A stretch of 64,000 bases of DNA, from NCBI RefSeq assembly GCF_014192015.1, contig NZ_JACHXJ010000007.1, positions 248,001 to 312,000 on the forward strand, in the 5' to 3' direction. Below, in pieces: positions 44,460-53,349 of this stretch (the stretch's first letter is position 1; each line of letters opens with the position of its first letter). This DNA comes from Paenibacillus rhizosphaerae. GTDB taxonomy: Bacteria; Bacillota; Bacilli; Paenibacillales; Paenibacillaceae. The translations under genes and the position numbers were made by a program. Under the pieces are notes generated by a model. That model was not told the DNA's origin. It worked only from the letters and a program-made list of their open reading frames with translations, and made no database searches.

Positions 44460-45233
44460 ATGTTAAAGGACAAAGTCGTCGTGATCACCGGGGCGTCAAG
44501 CGGGATCGGAGCCTTGACGGCGAAGCTGGCCGCGGCGGAGGGCGCGGTTACGGTGCTGACCGCCAGGTCGGAGCAGCGTCTGCAGGAAGCGGCTGAGGGC
44601 ATGACGGGTTCCTTCGAACTGCGGGCCATGGATGTGACCCGGGAGGACCAGGTGAGCATCACGATGGAAGACATTATACATAAGTACGGCCATATTGACA
44701 TTTTGCTGAACAATGCGGGCTTCGGCAAGTTTGAGACGATAACGGACATGCCTGCCCGGGAGTTTGAACAGATGATGGACGTCAACTACATGGGCACGGT
44801 CCGGTGCACCAAGGCGGTGCTGCCGTCTATGCTTCAGCGCAAAGCGGGACATATCATCAATGTGGCGTCGATGGCAGGCAAAATCGGAACCGCCAAATCC
44901 ACGGCGTATACGGCCACGAAGCATGCGGTTCTCGGCTTCAGCAACGCTCTCCGGCAGGAGCTTCGGGAATCGGGCATTCGGGTGTCGACGATCAATCCGG
45001 GTCCGATCGATACACCGTTCTTCGACATTGCGGACCCGTCGGGAGGATATGTCAGCAACGTGAAATGGCTGATGATGAAACCCGAACATGTAGCCCGCAA
45101 AATCGTCAAGGTGATGCATACCGGGAAGGAAGAAATGAACCTGCCGGGGAAAGCGGCGGTCGCCATGCGCCTGTACCAGATGTTTCCGAGGCTGGCGGAC
45201 CGGCTGACCTACCGGATCATGAACCGGAAGTAA
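44460..45233 (+). CDS. Short-chain dehydrogenase (YqjQ-like)
   Basis: 257-residue SDR with cofactor motif TGASSGIG, NNAGFG, catalytic serine in NVASMAGKIG and YTATK. Similar to B. subtilis YqjQ, whose reaction is uncertain. AGGAGG lies ten bases before ATG 44460; the frame from 44394 is upstream noise. It follows cheX by about 195 bases. Substrate unknown. Confidence 0.85.
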   Translation: MLKDKVVVITGASSGIGALTAKLAAAEGAVTVLTARSEQRLQEAAEGMTGSFELRAMDVTREDQVSITMEDIIHKYGHIDILLNNAGFGKFETITDMPAREFEQMMDVNYMGTVRCTKAVLPSMLQRKAGHIINVASMAGKIGTAKSTAYTATKHAVLGFSNALRQELRESGIRVSTINPGPIDTPFFDIADPSGGYVSNVKWLMMKPEHVARKIVKVMHTGKEEMNLPGKAAVAMRLYQMFPRLADRLTYRIMNRK

Positions 45234-45338
45234 CAGAAACGGTATTCGGGTGGAATTCGCAAGAGCGAAAATGCACTTCAGCGGAAAATATCGGGACAGG
45301 ATGCAGCGAAGCCGAAGATACGCTTCCTGATCTCTATG

Positions 45339-45376
45339 AATAAGCCGGCTCCCATGCGGGGCCGGCTTATTTTTTA
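45339..45376. terminator. Terminator between the SDR and the helicase gene
   Basis: AATAAGCCGGC (45339-45349) pairs with GCCGGCTTATT (45361-45371), followed by TTTTT. Confidence 0.8.
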
Positions 45377-45413
45377 CGTCCGCAGGATTTTGCGGGAAGT
45401 CCTATACTTGCAT

Positions 45414-45442
45414 TTGGTGGGATGGCGCTTTTGGCATATAAT
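45414..45442 (+). promoter_or_regulatory. Sigma-A promoter of the DEAD-box helicase gene
   Basis: TTGGTG (45414-45419), 17-bp spacer, TATAAT (45437-45442), about 40 bases before the start. Confidence 0.7.
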
Positions 45443-45481
45443 GATAAAGAATGACTTAAAACATAAAGGATGAACGATTTC

Positions 45482-46951
45482 ATGAACCCGACTTCTTTTG
45501 AAGCAACAGGTATTGACCGAGTATGGATAGACAAGCTGGCCGAGTACGGCATTACGGAGCCTTCACCGGTTCAGGCGCAGGCCATTCCTGCGGTGCTGCG
45601 CGGTGCGGATGTGCTTGCCCGCTCGCAGACGGGTACTGGTAAAACGCTGGCCTACCTTCTGCCCGTACTGCAGTCCATCGATCCGGAACTGAAGGCGACC
45701 CAGAAGCTTGTCCTCGCGCCGACTCAGGAATTGGCGATGCAAATTGTACGCGAAGGCGAAAAATACGGGGAAGCCCGCGGCATCGGTGTGCTTGGACTGA
45801 TCGGCGGGGCCGCAGTCAAGCGCCAGGTGGAGAAGCTGCGGCTGCATCCCCAGCTTGTGGTCGGAACTCCCGGCAGGGTCCGCGAGCTGATCGAGATGCG
45901 CAAGCTGAAGATGCATACCGTCTCGACCATCGTGGTGGACGAGGTTGACCAGGTATTTCAGCTCGGCGGCGCCGGCGACGTCGACCGGATTTTGAGCAGT
46001 GCACTGCGTGACCGGCAGCTGGTGTTCCTGTCGGCCACGGTCAGCGAGAGCACAGCGGCGCTGGTTAAACGGGAGATGCGCAGCCCGGTCGAAATCGGCA
46101 TCGACCCGGACCAGACGACCGCGCCGGGGCTGGAGCATTTATATGTGGTGGCGGAGGAACGCGACCGGGTCGACATGCTGCGGCGCCTCATCCGTCAGTA
46201 CAACCCGCAGCGGGCGATCGTCTTCGTCAATCAGACCGAATCGATCGCCGAAGTGGAGGCGAAGCTGACCCACTTGGGCATCGCGGCGGAGGGTTTGTAC
46301 GGAGACGCGGACAAACTGGCGCGCAGCCGGGTGCTGGGCGGCTTCCGCCACGGCAGGTTCACCGTGCTCGTGGCAAGCGACGTGGCGGCGCGCGGGCTCG
46401 ATATCGAAGGGCTCGAGCTTGTTATCAACTTCGACCCGGCGCCTGACGCCGAGCACTATGTGCACCGTGCCGGACGGACGGGCCGGATGGGGCGCAGCGG
46501 GCGCGTCGTATCGATCGTGACGGACCGCCAAACCTTTATTATGCGGAAGTTCGCGGGAGAGCTCGGCATCTCTCTCGAGCCGCGCGTGCTGTACGCCGGC
46601 AAGGTACTGACGCCGGAGCAGTTAGCGGCCCGGAAGGGGAAGGGAGAGCCGTCAGGCCAGCCCCATCAGCGCCAGGTTCGGCCATCCGGAAGCCAGGCAG
46701 GTGTGGCGGAAGTGCGCGGCAGCCGGCAAGGAGATCCGAAGCCGGCCAAGGGGAGCGTGCGCGGCCCATCCAGCACGGGCGAACCGCAGGAAAGCGGCGG
46801 ACGCCGCGACGGCCGGGAGACGTCCCGGCAGGGCGGTGAGCCTTTCAAGGGCGGTAAACCGGCGGCCCGCCAAAGCCAGAGCGAACGGGAGCGCATCCGC
46901 AAGAACAAGGGCGCCCCGAAATGGTTGAAAAATAAACCTCCCCGCCCTTAA
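45482..46951 (+). CDS. yfmL: DEAD-box RNA helicase, YfmL-like with long basic tail
   Basis: 489-residue DEAD-box ATPase. Motifs: Q-motif PSPVQAQAIP, Walker A SQTGTGKT, motif Ib TPGR, motif II as DEVD (not DEAD), SAT, ARGLDIEG and HRAGRTGR. The core resembles B. subtilis YfmL (about 376 residues), a helicase for 70S ribosome assembly. The extra 105 residues at the C-terminus are Gly/Arg/Lys/Ser/Pro-rich and probably disordered RNA-binding sequence. ATG 45482 or ATG 45470 could be used; the RBS AAAGGA fits 45482 better. A hairpin surrounds the stop at 46937-46967. Confidence 0.88.
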   Translation: MNPTSFEATGIDRVWIDKLAEYGITEPSPVQAQAIPAVLRGADVLARSQTGTGKTLAYLLPVLQSIDPELKATQKLVLAPTQELAMQIVREGEKYGEARGIGVLGLIGGAAVKRQVEKLRLHPQLVVGTPGRVRELIEMRKLKMHTVSTIVVDEVDQVFQLGGAGDVDRILSSALRDRQLVFLSATVSESTAALVKREMRSPVEIGIDPDQTTAPGLEHLYVVAEERDRVDMLRRLIRQYNPQRAIVFVNQTESIAEVEAKLTHLGIAAEGLYGDADKLARSRVLGGFRHGRFTVLVASDVAARGLDIEGLELVINFDPAPDAEHYVHRAGRTGRMGRSGRVVSIVTDRQTFIMRKFAGELGISLEPRVLYAGKVLTPEQLAARKGKGEPSGQPHQRQVRPSGSQAGVAEVRGSRQGDPKPAKGSVRGPSSTGEPQESGGRRDGRETSRQGGEPFKGGKPAARQSQSERERIRKNKGAPKWLKNKPPRP

Positions 46952-47041
46952 TCGGCGAGTGGGGAGGCAAGTACGGATGGATTCACCCGGACGGGCGGCC
47001 CATGGCTGTTCCGCCCGGGTATTGAATGAGGTGAAGAGTTG

Positions 47042-47788
47042 ATGAGTGATACGGCTGTGCTGGATATTCAAGGCCTTATCGGGGGTTACAGCCTGAACCG
47101 CCCGGTGCTGCACGATATTTCGTTTCAGGTCGGGTCCGGCGAAATGGTTGGCCTGATCGGATTGAACGGGGCCGGCAAAAGCACGACAATGAAGCATATT
47201 CTCGGATTAATGCATCCGCAAAAGGGTGATATCCGTGTAAAGGGCAAGAAGCGGGAGGAAGACGCCGGGACCTATCACGGGGCGCTGGCTTTCGTTCCGG
47301 AATCTCCGCTGCTCTATGACGAGATGACCGTCAGGGAGCATTTGGAGTTTACCGCGAGAGCGTACGGCGTGGACCGTCAAGACTACGAAGAGCGGGCAGA
47401 CCGGTTGTCACGCATCTTCCGGATGCAGGACAAGATGGACAGCTTGTCCACGCACTTATCCAAGGGGATGCGGCAGAAGGTCATGATCATGTGCGCGTTC
47501 GTGGCCCGGCCCTCCCTGTACATTATCGACGAACCGTTCCTTGGCCTGGACCCGCTCGGCATCCGCTCCCTTCTTGATTTTATGGTCGAGCTCAAAGAAG
47601 GTGGTTCGTCGATCCTGCTGAGTTCCCATATTTTATCGACGATCGAAAATTACTGTGACCGCTTTATCGTTCTTCACCAGGGACGCGTGATCGCGCAGGG
47701 GACGCTGGAGGACATCGCCGCGCAGGCAGGCAGACCGGGACTGCCGCTGGAGGAGCTGTTCTATACTCTCGTGCAGGGCAGGGATTGA
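47042..47788 (+). CDS. ecsA: ABC transporter ATP-binding protein EcsA
   Basis: 248-residue ATPase of the EcsAB transporter, which supports RasP intramembrane proteolysis and protein secretion in B. subtilis. Walker A GLNGAGKS (about 41-48), signature LSKGMRQK (replacing LSGGQ), Walker B LYIIDEPFLGLDP, H-loop in LLSSHILS. ATG 47042 is seven bases after AGGTGA; TTG 47039 is an alternative. ecsB follows directly. Confidence 0.9.
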   Translation: MSDTAVLDIQGLIGGYSLNRPVLHDISFQVGSGEMVGLIGLNGAGKSTTMKHILGLMHPQKGDIRVKGKKREEDAGTYHGALAFVPESPLLYDEMTVREHLEFTARAYGVDRQDYEERADRLSRIFRMQDKMDSLSTHLSKGMRQKVMIMCAFVARPSLYIIDEPFLGLDPLGIRSLLDFMVELKEGGSSILLSSHILSTIENYCDRFIVLHQGRVIAQGTLEDIAAQAGRPGLPLEELFYTLVQGRD

Positions 47789-47789
47789 A

Positions 47790-49013
47790 ATGATGGACCT
47801 AAAAAAACTTCGGGTGGAGCGGCGCGGACGCTTCTGGGGGGAGGTCACCCCTTATCTCGGCTACGTGATCCAGAGCGGCGTGGCCGTGCTGCTGCTGTTT
47901 ATGCTGATTGCTTTTGCGGCGTGGTATACGTCGCTCGTTCAGCATATTCCAGCCGGGCTGCCGATTCGCTGGATCATGCTGATCCTGTTCGTGCCGCTGA
48001 CGGTAAACAGCAGCTTCCGGACTTACTTGCAGCCGGCGGATACGGTGTTTCTGCTGCCGCAGGAGTCCAGGATGAACGACTATTTCAAGGCGGGCTGGAC
48101 CAGCGGCGTCGTTTATAAACTTATCGGCCTTGCCCTGGTATTCATCCTGTCCTGGCCGCTGTATGTTCGCAGCGATACGGATCCCAAGTCCTTCTGGCCG
48201 TTTCTGCTCCTCCTGTTTGCCTTGAAGATTCTGGCGGCCTACGGCTGCTGGAAGGAGCTGCGGATGGTTTCACGGCGGGCATCGGCAGGTTACCGTCTGC
48301 TGCGTTACGTTGTGCTGATTCTCGCGGTTGCCGCCTGGCTGTGGCAGCCGGAATGGCGGAGCCTTCTGTTTATCGTGCTGCTGGCTCTGACCTATACCGC
48401 CGCCCTGCGCATTCCGGCAAAGCACTTGGTGGCCTGGGAGCGGCTGATTGCCGTGGAAAAAACGCACAGCGCCCGCGTCATGCTGGTCCTCGGCTGGTTT
48501 GTGAACGTTCCAGGCCGGCAGCAGCGCGTATATCCGCGCAAGTGGATGTCCTGGGCCGGGAACCGGGTGCCATGGAAGCCGGAGGCAGCGTACCGCTATT
48601 TAATTACGAAGAGCTTTGTCCGCAGTGATGTATTCAGCATCGTGATCCGCGCGGGCATTCTCGCGGCGCTCCTCGTTTGGTGGACCCGGCAAGGGCTGCT
48701 CGGCAGCGGGATTTACCTGTTTTTCGTATTCGTGATCGGCGTTCAGCTGTCCTCGCTGCTGCGCTACCACCAGGAATCCTTCTGGCTGCACATATATCCG
48801 GTGCCGCCTGCATCGCGCAAGCAGAACGCCGTTAACCTGGCGTTTCAAATCCAGCTGGTCGTGGCCGTATTGATCTGGCTGCCCATGCTGGGTGCGGGGA
48901 GCGGCCGAATCGGACCGGCGCTGCTGACGCTGCTTGGCGGGGCCGTGATCAGCTTGCTGTTCCGCTATTTTCAGTCCCGCAAGGGCAAGAGCGACGACGA
49001 TGACGATGAATAG
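47790..49013 (+). CDS. ecsB: ABC transporter permease EcsB
   Basis: 407-residue membrane partner of EcsA with about ten spans and a cytoplasmic basic N-terminus (DLKKLRVERRGRFW). The last residues are strongly acidic (DDDDDE), ending in the cytoplasm. It begins one base after the ecsA stop, so the two are co-translated. Normal length for EcsB; ecsC is not present. A terminator follows. Confidence 0.9.
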   Translation: MMDLKKLRVERRGRFWGEVTPYLGYVIQSGVAVLLLFMLIAFAAWYTSLVQHIPAGLPIRWIMLILFVPLTVNSSFRTYLQPADTVFLLPQESRMNDYFKAGWTSGVVYKLIGLALVFILSWPLYVRSDTDPKSFWPFLLLLFALKILAAYGCWKELRMVSRRASAGYRLLRYVVLILAVAAWLWQPEWRSLLFIVLLALTYTAALRIPAKHLVAWERLIAVEKTHSARVMLVLGWFVNVPGRQQRVYPRKWMSWAGNRVPWKPEAAYRYLITKSFVRSDVFSIVIRAGILAALLVWWTRQGLLGSGIYLFFVFVIGVQLSSLLRYHQESFWLHIYPVPPASRKQNAVNLAFQIQLVVAVLIWLPMLGAGSGRIGPALLTLLGGAVISLLFRYFQSRKGKSDDDDDE

Positions 49014-49021
49014 CCAAACAC

Positions 49022-49053
49022 AAAAAGACCGGGAATAGGTTCCCGGTCTTTTT
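49022..49053. terminator. ecsAB terminator
   Basis: AAAAAGACCGGGA (49022-49034) pairs with TCCCGGTCTTTTT (49041-49053). It is bidirectional and shared with the small minus-strand gene. Confidence 0.85.
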
Positions 49054-49113
49054 ATGCATCCAACAGAAACGCGTGATTGATCAGCGGTCTGCTTGAATGG
49101 GTTGATTTTTCGA

Positions 49114-49239
49114 TTATAACCAGAAAGAACGAGTGATGATGACCAAGAGGATAAAGAGAACCAGGATAGCACCTGTGTTGCTAAACAGCCCAGGTCCACA
49201 GTGTCCGTATCCATATCCGCCTCTTACTTCTTCGCTCAT
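49114..49239 (-). CDS. YjcZ-family sporulation membrane peptide
   Basis: 41-residue peptide: a short Gly/Tyr-rich N-terminus (RGGYGYGHCGPG) followed by one membrane span (GAILVLFILLVIITRSFWL). This matches the YjcZ-like group of very small proteins found in spore formers, often annotated as sporulation proteins; function unknown. The start has AAAGGGG about nine bases upstream. It contains one cysteine. Too short for most gene finders. Confidence 0.75.
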   Translation of the reverse strand: MSEEVRGGYGYGHCGPGLFSNTGAILVLFILLVIITRSFWL

Positions 49240-49333
49240 TGTGCATTCCCCTTTACAGTGGTTTGTTTTTCGTTACACCGTATCCTATGTCTGGGGGGGC
49301 GGCTGTGCTTGGGCATATCACCCGTTCTTATCC

Positions 49334-49369
49334 AAAAAAATAGGTTGCCCGATGATGCGTAACTCCGGG
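49334..49369 (-). terminator. Terminator of the aminotransferase gene
   Basis: On the minus strand GCCCG (49369-49365) pairs with CGGGC (49351-49347), followed by a run of seven T (complement of 49334-49340). Confidence 0.6.
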
Positions 49370-49370
49370 C

Positions 49371-50672
49371 CTATTTCCGCTGCAAATCCTGGACGCCCTG
49401 ATAGACCAAATCGAACAGGTCTTCGAGATATTCCTCGTCGATGCAGGAGAACGCGATGCGCAGATCATGCTCGCCGAGGGCGATGGTGCCGACTCCGTAT
49501 TGGTGGATCAAATGGCTGCGCAGCGCTTCGGCCGACACGTCTTTCAGCTTCAGGCACATGAAATATCCGGAATTAAACGGATAATATTCCCACACGTCGC
49601 CGTATTTACCGCTGTCCAGCAGTGATTTCACTTTGTTGGCACGGCCTTTCATAATGTGGAACTTCTCTTCCTTCTGAGCCGCAAAATCAGGCGATTTCAG
49701 CGCATCCAGCACGAAAGTCTGGGAAGGATGAGGGCCGCTGGAAATCGTCGCGCGAATGATGCCCAGCGTCTTTTGCTCGAGGGCGGCGAGCACGTTGGTA
49801 TCTTGGGAAGCGTAGGTGATGAAGCCGACCCGGAATCCCCAGACGAACTCCTCCTTGGTGGCGCCGTCGACTTTAACGGCCAGCACGCGCGGATGGATAT
49901 CCGCCAATTTGCCGAACAGCGACTCTTTGAGGGAATCCTCAAAGAAAAGCCCGAAATAGGCATCGTCCGTAACCGCCACGACATTGATGCCGGCTTCGGC
50001 GGCTTCCTTGATGGCAGCGACGATGGCTTCGCCTTCCGCCGGACCCGGAGTGTAGCCTGTCGGATTGTTCGGGAAGTTGAGCAGCACGACGGCTTTGCCT
50101 TTGTCCTTCTGGGCCAGCAGGGCCTCGCGAAGTCCGTCACTGTTGAAGGTCATGTCCCCGGTAAACAGCGGATAGTTGACCAATTCGCCGTGACGGCGGA
50201 TGCCAAAGGTCAGCTCGTAGTTCTCCCAGTTTTTGTCCGGATAAATGACGGCGTCCCCTTCGTTCACGAACAGATCGGCCACGATGCTGAGCCCATGCGT
50301 CAGGGCGTTCGTAACAATCGGGCTGCTGACCGTTTTGCCCGCGAGCGACGGGTTCTCTTCGATCATTTTCGCCAGCCAGGCAGCGCGCAAATCGGGTTTG
50401 CCTGCGGGCGGCGCATATGGGTACAGGTCCTTCGGCGCGAACGCGGAAAGCTTCTCCTGAATAGCAGCCAGATGCATCGGGATGCCCTGCTCGGTCGCAA
50501 TGCCGATCGTTGCGTTATATTTTTTGGCATGGCTGGTAGCTTCCGCGGATTGGCTCAGGATGCCTTCCTTCGGAAAATAGATTTCCTGGCCGAGCTTGGA
50601 CAACATTTCGTACACATGCGCGTTGCCGGATTTCAAACTTTCGTTCAACTGTGCAGCGAGTGGGTTTAACAT
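49371..50672 (-). CDS. Class I/II PLP-dependent aminotransferase
   Basis: 433-residue fold-type I aminotransferase. Typical elements: NFPNNPTGYTP (about 200-210) with the PLP-binding asparagine, AVTDDAYFG, the Schiff-base lysine in the segment KVDGATKEEFVWGFRVGF (about residues 267-284), and a C-terminal arginine for the substrate carboxylate in HDLRIAFS. ATG 50672 is chosen since GGAAGG is nine bases before it; ATG 50681 overlaps the RBS. The amino-acid substrate is unknown; no biosynthetic neighbours are present. Confidence 0.85.
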   Translation of the reverse strand: MLNPLAAQLNESLKSGNAHVYEMLSKLGQEIYFPKEGILSQSAEATSHAKKYNATIGIATEQGIPMHLAAIQEKLSAFAPKDLYPYAPPAGKPDLRAAWLAKMIEENPSLAGKTVSSPIVTNALTHGLSIVADLFVNEGDAVIYPDKNWENYELTFGIRRHGELVNYPLFTGDMTFNSDGLREALLAQKDKGKAVVLLNFPNNPTGYTPGPAEGEAIVAAIKEAAEAGINVVAVTDDAYFGLFFEDSLKESLFGKLADIHPRVLAVKVDGATKEEFVWGFRVGFITYASQDTNVLAALEQKTLGIIRATISSGPHPSQTFVLDALKSPDFAAQKEEKFHIMKGRANKVKSLLDSGKYGDVWEYYPFNSGYFMCLKLKDVSAEALRSHLIHQYGVGTIALGEHDLRIAFSCIDEEYLEDLFDLVYQGVQDLQRK

Positions 50673-50837
50673 GGTTTCCATCCTTCCAAATCTGTGTAAT
50701 GATAGGCTTTTGCAAGGTATATGCCATTTTAACTGCCTAACATTATATCACCTGCGATGAGAGCCGTCACGGAAAAAGGAAAAGGATGGTTATGCTGTGA
50801 AAAAGGCTCTCTAAGGCGCTTCCTGGGCGATGCCCCT

Positions 50838-51491
50838 TTACTCTTCTTCGGAATAGGGATCCGGTGTTGGGGCTTGCTGCATATGAGGGCAAGCGCTGCT
50901 GCGGATCAGCTCCATTGTCGCCCGATCTTTACCGCGGCCTCTGGCGTCCAGACCCTGCAGCACCTGTTCCCTTTTGTCCTCCGTCAAATTTTGCCCAAAT
51001 TTGAACTTCGCGGTGATTCGATCGGGAACGATCCGCAGAACGGCGACTCCACGCAGCCTGGAAGCGTATTTGGGGTTGGCGGCGTCAATGGGGGCATATC
51101 CGCCCTCGGGCTGAAGCTTGTTCATAAACAGGGTAAAAGCGGCTGCTTTCTCTACCAGGTCCTGTACAATTTCGACCCGTCCTGATGCGGTGACGCTCTT
51201 GAAATACGAAGTGGCGGGGCAGGCCATCAGAGGGTCGGTAAAGTAGGAAGGAATGATCGCATATTCTTCCGCGACGCTGAAGCTTACCGCGGGATGGGCG
51301 GCGAGGTGGTCCATTTTTTCGCCGAAACGGCTGCCATGCATGTAGAACATGCCTTCATGATATACGTAGTTGATCGGAGTCACCCGGGGATGTCCGTCTT
51401 CTCCGTGGGTCCCCAGAAAGCCGAAGCTCATCTCCGACAAAAACGCTTCGATTTCATCCTCGCGGGTCACTTCAAATTCATTTCTTCTCAT
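50838..51491 (-). CDS. Pyridoxamine 5'-phosphate-oxidase-like FMN-binding protein
   Basis: 217-residue split-barrel flavoprotein of the Pyridox_ox_2 group. The FMN-binding region includes GFLGTHGEDGHPRVTPINYVYH (about 23-44) and MHGSRFGEKMDHL. ATG 51491 is nine bases after GGAGGAG; the frame to 51572 has a cysteine-rich extension without an RBS. It is divergently transcribed from a MocR regulator, a common pairing for proteins in vitamin B6 or antibiotic-resistance-like roles. Substrate unknown. Confidence 0.8.
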   Translation of the reverse strand: MRRNEFEVTREDEIEAFLSEMSFGFLGTHGEDGHPRVTPINYVYHEGMFYMHGSRFGEKMDHLAAHPAVSFSVAEEYAIIPSYFTDPLMACPATSYFKSVTASGRVEIVQDLVEKAAAFTLFMNKLQPEGGYAPIDAANPKYASRLRGVAVLRIVPDRITAKFKFGQNLTEDKREQVLQGLDARGRGKDRATMELIRSSACPHMQQAPTPDPYSEEE

Positions 51492-51565
51492 TGGTTTTCT
51501 CCTCCTTGATGCATACCTTGCGGATTGGCGGTTAGCGCTGCAATGACAACAGCATAACGGGAATA

Positions 51566-51613
51566 TTGACAAGGAAAAAGGTCCAATTTAGAGTATTTTT
51601 TATAGTCCATTTT
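51566..51613 (+). promoter_or_regulatory. Promoter and direct-repeat operator of the MocR/flavoprotein pair
   Basis: TTGACA (51566-51571), 17-bp spacer, TAGAGT (51589-51594). Direct repeats GTCCAATTT (51581-51589) and GTCCATTTT (51605-51613), period 24, lie over and after the promoter. MocR regulators such as GabR and PdxR bind direct repeats, so these are candidate sites. Confidence 0.55.
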
Positions 51614-51697
51614 GATGGCGGCTGAGAAGATAAGCGGTCACGGGAGAAAAAATACGATCGTTGGATCTGGTTCCACAGCAATGAAAGGGAGGACGGC

Positions 51698-53158
51698 ATG
51701 GAGATATCCCTGCATCTGGAAACTTATATTGAAAAACACCGCTACAAGTACCTGGCGCTGTATCACGCTCTGAGGGACGCCATCATGGAAGGGAGGCTGC
51801 CCGGAGGAACGAAGCTCCCGTCGACCCGCGAGCTGGCGGATCAATACGGCTTGTCGAGAGGATCGGCCGCCTTAGGTTACGATATGCTGGTGTCAGAAGG
51901 CTATGTCCACAGCGAAGTGGGCCGGGGGACCTTCGTGGCCCATGCGGGACCCACGCCGACAGCAGAGGGGGATGCGAAAGCCGCTCCGCTTGCTCTATCC
52001 CGCTGGGGAGAGCGGCTGCTTGAGCTCCCGCCCATCCCGAGATCCGGCGGCAAGGCAACGGCCGGCATCGATTTGGGAGGAGGGGGGATGAGCATGGAGC
52101 TGTTTCCCTATGCGGAGTGGCGCAGCGCCATGACCTATGCCGGGGGCCGGGGCGGCGAGGATATGCAGCGCGGCGCTGATCCCGCCGGTGACCTCGGTCT
52201 GCGGCAGGCACTCGCCGCCCACCTGCGCGTCACGCGGGGAATTCATACCGATCCGGCGCAAATCGTGCTCTTCAGCGGATCGATGCAGGGCATCACCCTT
52301 CTCTTCCAGCTGCTGCTGAATGAAGGCGAGGCGGCCGTGCTTGAAGATCCGTGCTATTCGGGAATCATCCGGGCGGCGGCTGCCTGCGGGGCGAAGGTGA
52401 TTGCAGCTGAAGTCGATGTCCACGGCATCCGCCCGTCCGATTGGGACGCCCGCCTCGTATTGGTGACGCCGAGCCGCCAGTACCCGACCGGCGCGGTCCT
52501 GACGCTCGAGCGGCGCCGGCAGCTGCTGGACTGGGCGGAGCGGCATCAGGCGGTCATCCTGGAAGACGATTATGACAGCGAGTTCCGCTTCGGCGGCAGG
52601 CCGATCGAGCCGCTGAAGACGCTGGATACGCGGGAGCGGGTCATTTATATCGGCTCCTTTTCGAAGACGATGTTTGCCGGGCTGCGCCTGGGTTATGCCA
52701 TCGTCCCCCCGTCGCTGGTGGATGCGGTGCTGCGGGCCAAAACGCTGTACGAGCCCCTGACGACAGGGCTGCTCGAGCAGCGGGCGCTTGCCCGGTTTAT
52801 GGCCCGTGGCGATTATGGCCGGCATCTCCGCCGGCTGACGCGGATCTATGGTGCCCGCCACCGCCATTTCTGCGCCCGGATGCGGGAGAAGGCGGGGCAT
52901 CTGTTCTCGCTGATGCCGGGGGATTCCGGCCTGCATGTGTATGCTTATTGGCTGCAACCGCAGGAAGCTTTTGCAGCCTTTACAGCCGCGGCGGCGGCGC
53001 GCAGCGTAACGTTCAGGGACGCGTCCGGCTACAGGATCCAGCCGGGGCCGCCAGCAGCCTTTTTCAGCTATGCCCAATTGGGTGAACCGCAGTTGGAGGA
53101 GGGGGTTGACCGGCTGGCCGCGGCATGGGAGGATATCCGGCATCGTATGAACGGATAG
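51698..53158 (+). CDS. MocR-family regulator (GntR HTH fused to aminotransferase)
   Basis: 486-residue fusion of an N-terminal GntR winged helix (about 15-85, LPSTRELADQYGLSRGSAALGYD) and a class I aminotransferase-like domain (about 115-480). The PLP lysine is visible in GSFSKTMFAGLRLGY, and the Asp/Tyr partners in DDYDSEFR. This is the MocR/PdxR/GabR architecture; such proteins sense PLP or amino compounds and usually control a divergent neighbour, here the flavoprotein. Start ATG 51698 has AAAGGGAGGA upstream. Confidence 0.92.
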   Translation: MEISLHLETYIEKHRYKYLALYHALRDAIMEGRLPGGTKLPSTRELADQYGLSRGSAALGYDMLVSEGYVHSEVGRGTFVAHAGPTPTAEGDAKAAPLALSRWGERLLELPPIPRSGGKATAGIDLGGGGMSMELFPYAEWRSAMTYAGGRGGEDMQRGADPAGDLGLRQALAAHLRVTRGIHTDPAQIVLFSGSMQGITLLFQLLLNEGEAAVLEDPCYSGIIRAAAACGAKVIAAEVDVHGIRPSDWDARLVLVTPSRQYPTGAVLTLERRRQLLDWAERHQAVILEDDYDSEFRFGGRPIEPLKTLDTRERVIYIGSFSKTMFAGLRLGYAIVPPSLVDAVLRAKTLYEPLTTGLLEQRALARFMARGDYGRHLRRLTRIYGARHRHFCARMREKAGHLFSLMPGDSGLHVYAYWLQPQEAFAAFTAAAAARSVTFRDASGYRIQPGPPAAFFSYAQLGEPQLEEGVDRLAAAWEDIRHRMNG

Positions 53159-53349
53159 TTGGAGGCAGATCCTGTCGACCGCGTGCGGTTATTTACAGCG
53201 TTAGGAGAAGGCGCGATGTTGGACAGGCTTAATGGGACGGTCAACCCGGCGGAATCCCAGGGGAGATGGGCCGGATGTGCAAAAACCGCGACGAAATAGT
53301 ATCATAGGGAGGAAAGATATGAGTCTATGATATGGGGGGGAATGACGAC

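Noticed and set aside
51995..53143. 382-codon minus-strand frame opposite the MocR gene
   Set aside because: Shadow frame; the MocR gene on the plus strand has two clear domains.
53215..53298. 27-codon frame with an RBS-like sequence upstream of the AraC gene
   Set aside because: Too short, unrecognised and without a promoter or terminator; could be chance.
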